From positions 39,751,800-39,815,799 of the forward strand of contig CM055092.1 of assembly GCA_029204225.1 (NCBI GenBank): a stretch of 64,000 nucleotides of DNA. Direction: 5' to 3'. Numbering within the stretch: the stretch's first letter is position 1; each line of letters starts with the position of its first letter. Position numbers and translations under genes: made by a program. This stretch comes from Diphasiastrum complanatum. Taxonomy: Eukaryota; Streptophyta; Lycopodiopsida; Lycopodiales; Lycopodiaceae. The notes under the pieces were generated by a model. It was not told the DNA's origin. It did no database searches and was given only the letters and a program-made list of their open reading frames with translations. Shown here piece by piece: positions 21,889 to 33,120 of this stretch.

Positions 21889-22445
21889 GCTCTGATACCA
21901 TGAAAACTTTTCACACGTGTGAACCAGCTGCAAGTACAAAGGATCAAGAGAATGAATGATTGCACACTAAACTAGCTTATATTCCAAAAACAATGAGATG
22001 GAAACATTGGCAAGCTAGTTAGCATGAAGGCAAGAGCATTCATCACAATCTAACTATCATTACCCTCAAATGGATCAAATGGAAGTTTTACTTGAAGAAG
22101 TGTGTTCTTGTGGTACAAAGCCACCTTATTTATAATACAAGAGGCCTTCTAGAACTCGTGGAGAGAGAGAACAATCTAGATGCCACATTGCCTCTACCTC
22201 TCTACTAGATGACAAAAAGAGAGATGGATAAAACTTGAGAATCTCTCTTTTTGAGAATCCTTTGACCTACAAGAGTAGCCTCAAATGCTTCTTGATAGGT
22301 TCTAGACCTACACATCACTATGAAGACAAAAAACTAACTTGACTCTAATTGGAAACTTACTAGACTAGTCTACCTCAAGTTTGGACAAATCCCAAAACTT
22401 GAATCTCTAAGTTTAATATTATTTTAATTTTACAATATTTTCACA
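21889..22445 (-). repeat. 5' LTR plus primer-binding site of the 19.2-22.4 kb copia
   Basis: LTR 21901-22445 begins TGTGAAAATATTG and ends in TCA. The primer-binding site TGGTATCAGAGC occupies 21900-21889. The palindrome CACACGTGTG sits at 21912-21921 near the end of U5, and again in the leader at 21343-21352. Confidence 0.85.
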
Positions 22446-23165
22446 GTCAAGATCGAGCATCTGACAGACTCGAATTGCTAGCTCAAATTCCAACAGAAAA
22501 GCTCGAATCAGAATCGAACTCAAAACCACCTGTGAGAAGATCTGATAGATAACAAAAACCACCAGAAAGGTATGGTCAGGATTTTTTTAATACAACCATC
22601 GAATTTTGTGGTTTCTCTAATGAACCTCAAACATTCGAGGAAGCTGTTGATGGACCAAATAAAGATCGCTAGATTCAAGCAATGGGAGAGAAACGTCATC
22701 CATGCATAAGAACAATGTATGGACACTTGCACCTATTCCTGATGAAAGGAAACCAGTCAAATACAAGTGGATCTACAAGATGAAAACAGGTCCTGATGGA
22801 GAAAACATCAGATACAAAGCAAGGTTAGTTGCTAAAGGATTTTCACAGAAGTATGGAATTGACTACACAAATACTTTCTCACCGGTAGTCAAAAATACAT
22901 CAATTCGCTTGTTATTTGCGTATGCAGTGGCTCATGATCCATATTGTGGATGAGAAGACTGCTTTGGTGCACACATAATTGGAAGAAGACTTATTCATGG
23001 ACCAACCACTTGGTTTTGTAAACCAAGAATATCCAGAATACGGATGTTGCATGAATAAAAGCATTTATGGTCTGAAACAAGCAGCCAGACAATGGTATAG
23101 AAAGAAGGACGAACACTATGTTCCTTAGGCTTCAAATAAAAAGATGACGCTTAATATGCCATTAT
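22446..23165 (+). mobile_element. copia reverse transcriptase fragment, decayed
   Basis: A plus-strand piece abutting the preceding LTR. It reads [60 protein letters not shown], then after frame damage [10 protein letters not shown] and MDQPLGF and SIYGLKQAARQWY, with several stops. It belongs to the same family as the reverse transcriptase at 59348-60301. No LTRs or other domains remain. Confidence 0.85.
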
Positions 23166-23278
23166 GCGCTTCCATTCATGCTTAGTAGTGAGACTGAAGG
23201 GCGCCCTTCATGCACCCTTCACGATTGAAACCCACAGGCGTATCGCGTGTGCGTGCATCAGTGGAGAGTTTTGTGTGA

Positions 23279-24158
23279 TTGAATGCTTTGAGTGTAATCC
23301 TTGCCCGAAAGTTGGAGAGGAATTCATTAAAGCTCGGAGAGCATGCAGTGAGAGTAATAACAAATGTCTGCGATGGTCTTTTAGTGATTGCAGTAGTCTC
23401 TTTAATAGTCATTGTAGTCACGTATCAACCCCCGGATCCATGGCTGCAACCTTCCATATTCATGAGCAAAATATTTACCGAGGTTGAGAACGCAACGTAT
23501 CAAAAGGATGGAGCAATCTTGATCACGGGAGAGGATGTTCCTAATATTTTGATCCTTGGCAGTGACACTGCTCCTCAAGCCATCTCTCAGGCGTTTATCT
23601 TCATCGGGCTTCTCGGAGATCGAGAGAGGGCTGATTAGAACAGATTTATCTTTGTCCATCCGTACTTCATCAACAATAAGCTTGGTTTCATTATTTGTTT
23701 TCAAAGTTACCTCTTCATGGAGTCTTACTCCGCTCGAAGGATTGTGAATTTGAATAAAATATGACGTCGGTGTAGGATCGACATTTTCGATCTTAGCATG
23801 CGCACAGTTGTTGGTTGTGGGACATGATTGGCATACTGGTCTGAATTCATGGGGAATCGAAGATACAGAAAAATAAACGATGAACGTCCTTGTAAAGATT
23901 ATTGCAATAGGTCTAGCGAACCCCATATACAGTTCTTTTGAAGATCTTCTCGAAATTGCTCCGTAGCAAAATCTGGTAAGTGACACATTGGTTGATGTGC
24001 AAGCTGCAGAGGAGGCGGTATTGTCAAAGGTTCTAGATGGTGTTTGCGATCCAAACATAGAAGGCATCAACTGGTCAGATCCAAGGGTGATGATCGCGAT
24101 CGAGAAGGTGAATTTGAAAAAGTTTTCGGATATCGAATTGTACTTCGAGAAGCCTTGA
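23279..24158 (+). pseudogene. unrecognised membrane-anchored protein, two exon-like blocks
   Basis: Block 1 (about 23279-23600) reads NALSVILARKLERNSLKLGE, then a hydrophobic helix (GLLVIAVVSLIVIVV) and TYQPPDPWLQPSIF, SKIFTEVENATYQKDGAILI and TGEDV: a short basic tail, one membrane span and a lumenal start, as in type II membrane proteins. Block 2 (23967-24158, after an acceptor-like CCGTAG) reads NLVSDTLVDVQAAEEAVLSK, CDPNIEGINWSDPRVMIAIE and KVNLKKFSDIELYFEKP, then TGA. I do not recognise the family. No clear donor joins the two blocks, and block 1 has no ATG start in view, so this is probably a captured or relic gene piece rather than a working gene. The open frame on the opposite strand (24070-23402) is likely its shadow. 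Confidence 0.5.
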
Positions 24159-24183
24159 AGGGCATTGAAGGGCTAATAACGCC

Positions 24184-24253
24184 ACATTTAGGGCCCTGAA
24201 TGAAATTGAGGCTCCGGGGCTCGCCTACATTCCATTTAGGGGGCCCTAAATGT
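24184..24253. repeat. 13-bp perfect inverted repeat, hairpin or tiny MITE relic
   Basis: ACATTTAGGGCCC (24184-24196) and GGGCCCTAAATGT (24241-24253) are exact reverse complements separated by 44 bp. They lie between the unrecognised membrane-protein blocks and the LRR kinase start. Confidence 0.55.
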
Positions 24254-24399
24254 AGTAAGTAACATACAACATATTAGAATGAGTTTCATTTGGGTGGACG
24301 TGTCCATTGTTGATTATGATTAATTAGCCACGTTGGCCCTACGTAATTCATAAAATGGATAAGATAGAATCCTTAAAAGTAGCGCTAGCCCGCAATCAG

Positions 24400-24563
24400 G
24401 TATATAAATGCAAAAACTATAAATTGAGCTACAATTTTCCATTCATTCATTCATTCGATGACACGAGGTCTTATCAAAATAGCGCTCTAACGATAATCAG
24501 TCGTGATTGTTGCAGCAGCGAAGAAGGAGTTTAAGATCAGCTGAAGGAGGAGGAGGAGGAAGA
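24400..24563 (+). promoter_or_regulatory. TATA box and 5' UTR-like region of the LRR kinase start
   Basis: TATATAAATG at about 24400 lies some 160 bp before the ATG codons at 24564 and 24567, with a purine-rich GGAGGAGGAGGAGG leader just before them. It looks like an inherited host promoter, but whether it still works cannot be told. Confidence 0.45.
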
Positions 24564-25076
24564 ATGATGGGGCGCTCAATTATACGTTGCTATCATCATA
24601 TTGTGTTGCATTTCATTTTCACGATGACGACTTTGCAAAGCATCATCCATTGTCTATCACCCGACGGTGCATCCCTTCTGTCAATAAAGGCATCCATTGT
24701 AGATCCACATGGGCGCTTGGACAACTGGCGGCAATCAGATAGCAGCTCCTGTTTCTGGACAGGCATCGCATGCGACCAGTCCAACAATGTGCTCGCACTA
24801 GATCTATCCAACTTGGAGCTTTGTGGAAGTCTTTCAGCAGGAATCGGTGGATTGAGAAGCCTGGTAAACATCAGCCTGGCACAGAACAATTTAAGTCAGA
24901 TATTGAAGGCTCTGTTATTATATGCACTCTATTGTGTGAATTTGATTAATCGTAAAAACTTGTTTTACATACGGCAGCTTGTAGATGTAGGTGATAGTTA
25001 TGAAGATGCTAAGATTAACGACATTCTAATAATTTCCAATCGAGGATGCAACTTACAACATACTGAAGCTTATTGA
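24564..25076 (+). pseudogene. truncated LRR receptor-like kinase, N-terminal exon only
   Basis: From the ATG at 24564: MMGRSIIRCYHH, a hydrophobic signal-like stretch (IVLHFIFTMTTLQSIIHCL), then a plant LRR N-terminal cap: SPDGASLLSIKASIVDPHGR, LDNWRQSDSSSCFWTGIACD, and the first LRR (VLALDLSNLELCGSLSAGIG, LRSLVNISLAQNNLS). These are the hallmarks of LRR receptor kinases (the W...C.W.G..C cap). After AQNNLSQ (about 24898) LRR text stops and the frame runs through unrelated sequence to a TGA at 25074-25076. No further LRR or kinase exon was found before 26.5 kb. It is a truncated gene or an exon caught by retroelement activity. Confidence 0.75.
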
Positions 25077-26516
25077 ACTTTTGTAAGGGCCATCTCCCCG
25101 TCCAATTCAACATGGATGTTTGTCTTTAGGTTTTGATAATGATCGAGCCATTCCCCTTAGGAAAAGCGGAAACCTCCATATGCAGCTTACTTCTACGATA
25201 GGCTCCATCTAGCTCTCACTGCTGCACTTGGCCATCACCAGGATCTCATAGTTGGTACTACTTGTTGGCTCCACGGTGCAGCCTACGTTTCAAAGAGTGT
25301 TGCTCCACACAAATGGGCTACACCTCCACTCGGGGCCTGCATCTGGAGCTTGCTCCGGTCTTGCCCTTGAGGTGCAGTCTATTCTTTCAATAGGCAACCA
25401 GTAAGATTTTTCCTTATTACCTGGTCTCTCCAAAACCCTCCCTCAATTGCGTACATCTTGCGTATTCTTGTTCCATCATCCAAAACCAAGTCCAATCAGG
25501 CATTGAGCTTGAACAGATCCAGGCTGTCGCTGCCATGAAGACGAGCCTCAACATACATGGGCTTGCTTTCATCTATTTCATATGGAGCATGCAGTATTGC
25601 AACAAATCAGATGTGTAATGCTGTGTTTAGATGTTTTTTGTTCTAGAAATAATATTAATGGCTTCTCATTCTGCACCTAGTTATGTTCGTGATGTGTTTG
25701 TGACAAATTTAATGCAGAGGATGAATGAGATGAGGTCCACCTAGTTGCTGCCATAGCGCCACATGCAAAACCCTTTGAGGTGGAAGGAACATATGAATTT
25801 TAGTTGGGTCATATTTTTCCAGTTTTTGGTGACTATGATATGTTGACATGAGCTTCACCTCCAAAGGCAAATATTGTGACTATGATATGTTGGCATGAGC
25901 TTCACCTTCAAACAGTTTGGAAGGTGTGAGCCAAAATAAAGAGGATTTCTATAATCAATGCAATATTGTCCCACCAAAGAGCAAATTTTTAGTGGAATTT
26001 GTGTGTTTTTCTCTGCACCGTATAGACTTAATTTTTATATGCCTTTTAGACTTAGGTCATAATTTATTACTTGCAAACATTACAAGGCTACACTAAATTG
26101 ACAACAACTAGGTCCAAGGCACAATCTCATATGCTTTGTTCTATAACTCACTAAACATCCTTTGTCCATTTCAAATATTATATATCCATTATGTTTACTC
26201 ACTTGTTATGTCACTAGATGATTAAATTCAATATAGAGAACTAAGCTTGGGTTGGATGAATTTAGATGATGTTAGATCATTGATGATGTATAAATGTAAG
26301 AAAATTCTAAATAAATTATTTGCCAAGTTTGACCTGAGTTGGGGTCATGCAAAAGTGAGAGTGGACTACATTGCATCACTAATTTGTGATCAAAGATTGT
26401 GCCTATCATATTGTGTGGGTTCAAGTAAAAATGATTACATTGAGATCAATATAATCACCCATGCTTCGGAAAGCTTTCCAAAATTATGTCAAGGCTTAAC
26501 GAAAAAGAGAAATTTA
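25077..26516. other. spacer with a 47-bp tandem duplication
   Basis: No gene was recognised. GTGACTATGATATGTTGRCA followed by TGAGCTTCACCT occurs at 25829 and again at 25876, a direct repeat of period 47. The open frame at 26247-26612 partly overlaps the antisense of the next copia and has no motif. Confidence 0.5.
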
Positions 26517-26573
26517 CCTGTCTGCTGGTACTGGTTCAAGAGTCCACACTTTGTTCTGTTCCATGGAGTTCAT

Positions 26574-28235
26574 TTAATCTTCCATGGCCTTGATCCATTT
26601 GTCCTTCTCTAGACTTTCAATGGATTGTTCATAGATTTGTGATTCACCTTCGAATCCACAAAACTCTTCTGAAACAGAAGCTGAATTGTCTGGTGCATAC
26701 TTGACAGGTTGTTTTCTTTCCTGGTGCAGGTTCAACGAGTGTTTTGCCTTTGTCTTTTCTGTTGACAGCAATGTGTTGTAGGTGTTTAGGGTATAGGCTG
26801 CATGATGTCCGTCTGGTCGTCATCTGAACTGTCACTCAGTTTATTCAGATTTTCAACATCTTGATCTAGATGTTCAGGGTCTGCTCCCTCTATCGGTGTG
26901 GGCATGTCGTAATACTGCTTGCTAAAAATATCATAGTCGACTGGATCTCTGTCAGCCATTGTTCTTGCCTCGTCAAACTTGACATCTCTGACAGTCTTTA
27001 CCTCCTTGGTTTGAGACATGTATATTCTGTAGTATGAAGAATGTACTTCATAGCCTACAAGGAATCCTTTCTCCACCTGTTCATCTAGCTTCTTTCGCTT
27101 CTTGTCTGGTATGCGTGCATATGCTACACATTCGAAGATAAGTACATGAGCTAAATCTGGCTTGTTGCCCCACCACATCTCATGTGGGGTAGTGTGAGGA
27201 ACGCCAGATTTGTCAGTCCTTTTCTAAAGGTAGGCGACTGTAGCTACTACTTCAGCCCATAAAGATCTTGATGCCTTTGAGTAGGCTATCATGCATCTTG
27301 TTGTTTTCATGAGAGTCCCATTTTTCCTTTCAACAACACTATTTTGTTGTGGTGTATACCCTGTAGTTTTCTTGTGAAGGATGTCATGACTGCTATATAA
27401 ATTAGGAAATTAGTTGCAGGTATATTCTCTGCCTCTGTCGGTCCGTATCTGCTTGACTTTCTTCTCGGCTTGTTGTGGATGAAGTAGACAATCGCAAACT
27501 TACTGAAATCATCAATGAAGGTGATATAGTATCATGAGCCTCCTATAGAAACCACATCAAAGGGTCTGTAGATGTCCAAATGTATCAACTCTAGGAAAAC
27601 CGTCGACTTGAAAGAGTCCTTTGTAAAGTGTGTATGTGACATCTTCCCTTTGTTGTACGCATCACAGGCTGTCAGACTTGGTGCATGTTTGATGCTAACA
27701 CTTGTGAATATGTCGTGTTGGCTTGCTTTGTACAATGCCATCGTGTTCATATGACATAGTCTTCTATGCCATAAAACATTCGTGGGCTCATGGATTTGAT
27801 GAGGTTATTCTATGGAAAGGTGTACCTTTAGGTGATATAGGTTGCCTTTGCGCTTGCCTTGTGTAATGAGGGCGTTGGTGCTAGCATCAAGCACGTTGCA
27901 TATTTCATCTGTGAATGTCACACGCATGCCTGCATCTGCTATCTTCACAACAAGTAGTAGATCTTTCTGTAGTGTAGGCACATACATGACATCATCTAAT
28001 CTTCTGTCTCTGCCATTGGTGTCCGTTCTGTCACTTCATGTCTTGATCCATCTCCCAAAATGATGTATCTGGAGAAATCTATCTGTTGAAAGTCAACTAT
28101 CATTTGTTTCGTTGTCACAAAATGTGAAGTAGTTCTTGAATCAAGAACTACTTGTTGCACGTCGGCTAGTGATGTAGAACATACATCAGTGCATAGATAA
28201 GCGGATGGATTGTTGATTGCTCTCTCCTCATCCAT
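26574..28235 (-). pseudogene. copia protease, integrase and start of reverse transcriptase
   Basis: The protease region reads VVLDSRTTSHFV where the active site should be DSGA, so the catalytic loop is altered. MYVPTLQKDLLLVVKIADAG follows, then integrase pieces (HDIFTSVSIKHAPSLTACDA, LIHLDIYRPFD, HVLIFECVAYARIPDKKRKK, KGFLVGYEVHSSYYRIYMS, VKTVRDVKFDEARTM) broken by frameshifts, and KDKWIKAMED at the start of reverse transcriptase. It is non-functional. Confidence 0.85.
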
Positions 28236-28998
28236 CTTCGATGACTCTGGCTCCTCGACGAGCTGTTGGATGGCTCCTTCCTACTTAGTGCCTTCTTGTT
28301 TCTTGGATTTTGATAGCAATCCATCGTTGCATGACCATTCTTATGACAATGTACGCATTGAATGTCTGGATTTAACCAACATGTATCAATGGTATGTCTG
28401 TCATGTCTGCATCTAACGTAGGATTTCTTGTCACCACCTTGCAATTTATGTTGCTTCTTTCTTTCCATTTGCCCTCTTGATCTCCCTCTTTTTGCTGACT
28501 CTGATCTGATCTGCGGGATGACGTTTTCTTGTGTTGATCTCTATTGTTGTAGAGAACCTGATTTGACTCATTCTTGTCATCATAGTGCTCTCGAGCCTCT
28601 ACTTCTTCCTTGATGTCAATGATAGCCTTCTCAAGAGTCATTTGAGGATCTTTGGTCAATAGAGTTCGGGTAGTTTGGAATGATCTTGGTACAGAGCGTA
28701 AAAGATACCTGAGTTGCTTCTCTTGTGAAACTGTGTGCTCTGCTCTGGCGTTGTGTAAAGACAGGTATAGGTTCTTCATCTTTCTAATGAAGCTCGTGAG
28801 ATCTTTTCCATCCCATCTTAGATAGGTAAGCTGATCTTCCATATGCATGACCTGATTACGTGACTTGGCCTGAAATCTGGTGATGAGTGCATCCCACATC
28901 TTGTTAGCTGATGCCATGCCCCAAGGTGTTAATACAGAACCTCTCCAATCAAAAGGGCTTCTAGCAGAGATGAAGTTGAGAGCTGAGTCTAAGAGCAC
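28166..28998 (-). pseudogene. copia Gag with zinc knuckle, 5' truncated
   Basis: UBN2-type gag text (ANKMWDALITRFQAKSRNQV, MHMEDQLTYLRWDGKDLTSF, HTVSQEKQLRYLLRSVP) runs from 28998 without the usual N-terminus. A frame change near 28400 leads to the zinc knuckle CVHCHKNGHATMDC. The knuckle is intact. Confidence 0.85.
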
Positions 28999-29023
28999 GA
29001 GAACTATTAGTGCTAGACTAAAA

Positions 29024-29385
29024 CATTAGAGGAAGTTTAAACACAAAAAGGGCCTTTTGGCAAGATTTCTTTTTTTCATTTTTTATTCACTTTTATTCAC
29101 TTGACATAGTGGCTTTAACATAACGTTACTTCTTTGAGTGACATTTTGAGTCTACACTAAAAATGGTATAACTTTTGATTGCTATGTCATAATGCAACAA
29201 AAATTGGTGCGTAGGAAAGCACTCGTCAAGCGCTTTCCAATAATATGTTAGATGTTATACTTCTGAGCTACTACTAAAAAGCTATAGTGAGTCAAAGATA
29301 TTGGTTGAAAATAGTGACAAAGTGCAAAAGAGATCTTGGCACGAGTTCATATGTGGCCCTTTTTGAGCTCAAACTTCCTCTAATG
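29024..29385. mobile_element. MITE-like element with ~31-bp terminal inverted repeats
   Basis: The left end CATTAGAGGAAGTTTAAACA continues CAAAAAGGGCC. The right end, read in reverse complement, is CATTAGAGGAAGTTTGAGCT continuing CAAAAAGGGCC: 31 positions with a few mismatches. The 362-bp interior is non-coding and AT-rich. If the true ends are GAGGAAG, both sides are flanked by TA, as in Tc1/mariner-type elements. It sits at the edge of the truncated copia. Confidence 0.65.
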
Positions 29386-31575
29386 TGTACAGTTTGTGAG
29401 CCCCGTGGTAATTCCTGAAAGATGGAAAACCATGTGGGAGCTAGTAATTTAGACTTTCTGAACTTAAGTTATGTTTTTTAATAAAGAGGCCTCCTATTAT
29501 CATGTAAGAGGTGGAACCCAAATCTCTATAGAATGGGGTTCACTCATTTGTGAGAGGTGGAATCCAAATTATGTTAGAATTGGATTCACCAACTCGTGGG
29601 TATACAGAGATGCCTCCTCCACAAGTTTTCAAGCATGTGGTACTGATGTATGAATGTGATTATAGTTTATTCTTCCTCTTCAAGTTTGGTTTTGTGATTA
29701 GAATCAGATAGATGTGTAGGGCTTTATGGTAGATCATAGCTATTATGATCTGATGCTGCTTGGTGCTTGACTCCTTGAGGAGTTCTTGTTACAAATGTTG
29801 AGTGATATTTGTAATAAGCACTTTGTAGGATTTGTAGTTCCTAGTTAAATTTAGTCTTGTTGATTCTATTGATTTCAATAGGATTAGTTTTAATCTCATT
29901 TCTTGTTCTTGCTTAGTTTAGATTAGTAATAATCTACAATCTATAACTACCAAAGAAAAATCTGGAATAGACTATAGAATGTAGAGGTTCGAATTATGAT
30001 AGATCCATATTTAAGTTGAGCATCCATTATCAGTTAGGATCGATAGCAGGTCATACATGTACTGATTTGGTGGGGTACATCACCATTGCACCACCATTGC
30101 ACTACAACCAATAGAGTTGAGAAGAAAAGCAGGCCATATCGGCTGACAAAAACATGTGTTCATTGTTAGTAGAAAAGCATGTAGAGAGCATAATAGAAGA
30201 ATCAGTAAACATTGGCGCCCATTGCTTCTGACCATCTTCTTGAATCTTGCTACAGAACTCGTATCTTCTAGTCCATTTTCCAGTCCTTCGTGCTTCTGAC
30301 TGCCTAGTTTTTTTTTCTTGCATTCATCATTTTCTTTTACAAGCACAATTTTCATCTCTTCTCAAAGATTAGCACTCGATTAACAACCATCCCAAATGGA
30401 TCCAGAAACCCACCACCCCACTGCTCTCCACTGCTTCTCATTTTTTCAGGGGAGGAAGTCCAACTAGTTTCAATGACCATGGTAGATAAAGCACGAGAGT
30501 TGTTTTTTAACCTCGATCATGATAATAGACAAGATTGGTCAGAGCTGAAAGAGTATTATATTAAACACTTCCAATGCGCTTCAAGCGTCTCAGAAGTCAA
30601 GTCCAAGAACAGCCAACTGATAAAATGTTGATCATATGGTTTATAGTTGGCCTTCCAAGACGCATCCAGAAAGAGCTTCAACCTAGCGAAGAGTATTTTA
30701 CTCTTAAATCTGTTGTGTCCGATGCCATTCGTGAAGAAGATGAAGGGTCTGATGATGAGGACACACCACACGGACAACCACAAACACCATATAAGCCCCG
30801 TTATATGAGTTCAGTCTAAGTTCAAAAATTGCCTAGAAGACAACCACCTGCACAACCACAACGCTTGGCACTTCTAGGTCTGAGAGGATCTGCTCAACTC
30901 AACAGGCCAAACCAACAGATTTGACCCCACATATAGGCCAATGTAGTGCAAAATACCTCTAATGACACCCCAGCCTATGAACCCACTTATGATGAAGGTA
31001 CTCCTATCACATACGTAGATGAGGCATCTACCTCCTATCCCAATGAGCCATATTATCTAGAGGAGAAACCTACACAAGTCGACCAAAATGATTATGCCAT
31101 TTTCCCTTCAGCACTTCAGAAGAGATGTTTTGTATGCAAAGAAACTTTCAAAGTGAATGTAGACTTTGATATGATTTTGTAGCCAAATGTGCTGATTGTA
31201 TCAGACGGCATTTCTATAGATATTGCCCTAACCAAACCAAAAAGATAGTTCCAGCACGTAGGGTATCTGAAGAGTCGTTGCTTGCTGTCACACGAGCACA
31301 ACATAGGCCTTAGATCAGTCTAAGAACCCAGCACAACCACACCCTCCTGCTAATGCTTCCATGATTCCACAATCTTACCCTAACCTTGTAGAAGCTCAAA
31401 GGCAATACCATAAGTTCCGAGATGAGTCTGATAGAGTTGAAGATAGGATTTCTACTCCACCATCTGCCCAGTTACCTACGCAGGGGCAACCACCACAAGG
31501 AACAGAGGTACTCTCCGATGTCTTACAAGCTCATATCACTATGCCCTTCTACACGGCCGTAATCTATTAAGGAAG
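29386..31575 (+). mobile_element. Ty3/gypsy retrotransposon fragment: LTR, primer-binding site, gag
   Basis: An LTR-like stretch of about 820 bp (29386-30206) opens with text matching 51556-51640 (GTGGTAATTCC, ACCATGTGGGAGCTAGTA). TTGGCGCCCATTGC at 30212-30225 is a gypsy-type primer-binding site, followed by a ~170-bp leader and an ATG at 30396. Gag pieces in several frames follow to 31570, where sequence switches to copia RNase H. Polymerase domains are absent. Confidence 0.7.
30396..31570 (+). pseudogene. gypsy Gag, multiply frameshifted
   Basis: Pieces in order: MVDKARELFFNLDHDNRQDW (30482 on), KRLRSQVQEQPTDKMLIIWF and VVSDAIREEDEGSDDED (30574-30819), an acidic/Pro region (30946 on), and a zinc-knuckle relic RCFVCKE whose remaining ligands lie in another frame. 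The same order occurs in the Gag at 53649-54978, including QVQEQP then LIIWF and SDAI.EED. Several stops and a deletion near the start make it a pseudogene. Confidence 0.75.
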
Positions 31576-31577
31576 CA

Positions 31578-31859
31578 TTCTAGTTGAAAAATAAATTGTC
31601 AGACGTTAACCTGTATCTATACAGCCCTACAATTTTATTCTGTGATAATCAGAGTGCTATTGCCTTATCAGCCAACCCTAGATTTCACTCTAGGAGTAAG
31701 CACATTGAAATCAGATATCACTACATCAGGGTCAAGGTTCTCAACAAGGAGGTGAGCTTAACGTATTCACAAAGGCATTAATTGTTAATGCACACAACAA
31801 ATTTTGTGCATTGCTTAGTCTGAAGATTATGGCATTCACAGATCCAGATTAAGGGGGGG
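31578..31859 (+). pseudogene. copia RNase H end and polypurine tract
   Basis: It reads YSPTILFCDNQSAIALSANP, RFHSRSKHIEIRYHYIRVKV, the C-terminal part of copia RNase H, then TKALIVNAHNKFC-like text in another frame. The polypurine tract ATTAAGGGGGGG (31848-31859) lies directly before an LTR starting TGTTGG. It joins gypsy sequence abruptly at about 31575. Confidence 0.85.
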
Positions 31860-32860
31860 TGTTGGATTTATCTCCTCTACTCTCCTAAATCCTATTTTAA
31901 TCTGTTTCCATTCATGTTGCATTTTCACTCATGTTGTCGCACGGTCTATATATTTACATGTAAAATAAGACAAACGAATAAAACGCGACTGTTTGCATAA
32001 ATACAAGTAAATTCTCACAAGCGAAAAAGACGAAAAACGTGACACTGTGTTTTTACACGTGACTTGTGACAGGCGAAAAAGACGACACTACCTTACAATA
32101 TATTGAAGGTGCCTTAGGAAAAGCGAAGACACATTGTAAATCAAATCCTAAGGCAATTTGTCAGAGTGTCGCATTTTTCGCATCTTCACCAACGTTCATT
32201 TCAACAAAGGCTGACGTTGCGGCCTTTTCACGCTCATCCCATGCAACTGTGCTAACAGATTTGACAACGACAGTAGCCACCCACGATCTCCTACAGACAC
32301 CACATTCACTTTGTACTTTCTTCATCTGCACACCTGTAAATTGTGTATATATTGAATACCATTTGCGTAAAGAAGTGTGTGTGTAAAATAATAGCATCAG
32401 AAGCTTATCAGAGATAGACGAAGTAGATGCCTTGTGCATTGATTCTTTTGTATTGTCAGTAATAGGTTCATTCCTCTTACAGATTGAATTAGCTTTGTAT
32501 AGCACACGGTTTTGCCCGCTATTGTCTTGTGCTCTACAACATTATTGACATGTATATTTTGCTATACTTAATCTGATAACAGCTCTTTGTTTTGTGTTCA
32601 GATTTGTGTCAACATTGCTATGCTTATTCTTCATTCTGTTTGATCTTTCTTGTTGCTCAATCTGGTAATCTGTTTTTAGCAAGTTATTATTAGTCTAGCC
32701 ATTAACGACTAATATTTAGTCTTGCCTTTTGCGAATCATTCACGATTGATTATCAGTCGAGCTCTGTCTAGCTCTTCGCGAATCATTCGCGACAGATAAT
32801 TTGTCTAGCTGTTCGCGACAAATTATTTTTCTGGTGTTTTATTTATTTTTGTTTGGCTAT
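31860..32860 (+). repeat. copia LTR (family with TTCGCGAA palindromes), copy a
   Basis: It starts TGTTGGATTTATCTCC after the polypurine tract. It shares long stretches with 42719-43595 (same strand) and 43600-44233 (opposite strand): CTCTCCTAAATCC, CACTACCTTAC, GCCACCCACGATCTCCTACA, GTGCTCTAC, and a block of TTCGCGAATCATTCGCGA palindromes at 32715-32825. Similarity fades after about 32850, so the true 3' end is not fixed. Confidence 0.75.
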
Positions 32861-33120
32861 GTAATCAGAACGACTGTGATTTCTATCACTAATGTTCTAT
32901 TCATTTCTGATAAGCGTACTCATGCTAAGGGAAGAAGTAATATAGCTCATTCCACTACGCATGAACACATTCCGTTCGAGTTCGTTTCTTGTTCGAGTTT
33001 CAAGTTCGCTACTTTTTCGTGTTGGCTTTCTTTTCGAGCTATTTATTTTCATTTCCCACACTCGCACACTCTCCTTCTTCCAACACACCTGCTACCAGAT
33101 GCTGCACCACCACACCACTA

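Larger units (their letters stand above)
19203..22445 (-). mobile_element. Ty1/copia retrotransposon, 3' truncated, integrase core deleted
   Basis: The 5' LTR at 21901-22445 (545 bp, TGTGAAAATATT...AGTTTTCA) is followed on the minus strand by a perfect plant initiator-Met primer-binding site (21900-21889). Then come a ~740-bp leader, a long gag-protease frame from 21145, and reverse transcriptase to about 19206, where the element stops. RNase H, polypurine tract and 3' LTR are absent. The integrase catalytic core is also missing: the frame goes from the integrase zinc finger straight into the linker before reverse transcriptase near 19700. Confidence 0.9.
26517..29000 (-). mobile_element. Ty1/copia retrotransposon fragment, both ends lost
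   Basis: Gag, protease, integrase and the first residues of reverse transcriptase occur in order on the minus strand between about 29000 and 26517. Both LTRs and the rest of reverse transcriptase are missing. The left break falls just after AMEDEMNSMEQNKVWTLEP. It is the same family as the copia pieces at 56100-56425 and 58821-60861, sharing the gag text EDQLTYLR.DGKDLTSFI and integrase text RDVRFDE. Confidence 0.85.

Noticed and set aside
23402-24070. 222-codon open frame on the minus strand
   Set aside because: The opposite strand carries more protein-like text (membrane helix, PPDPW, NWSDPRVMIAIEK), so this frame is most likely its shadow.
26247-26612. 121-codon plus-strand open frame
   Set aside because: Its last third is antisense to copia reverse transcriptase, and the rest has no recognisable content.
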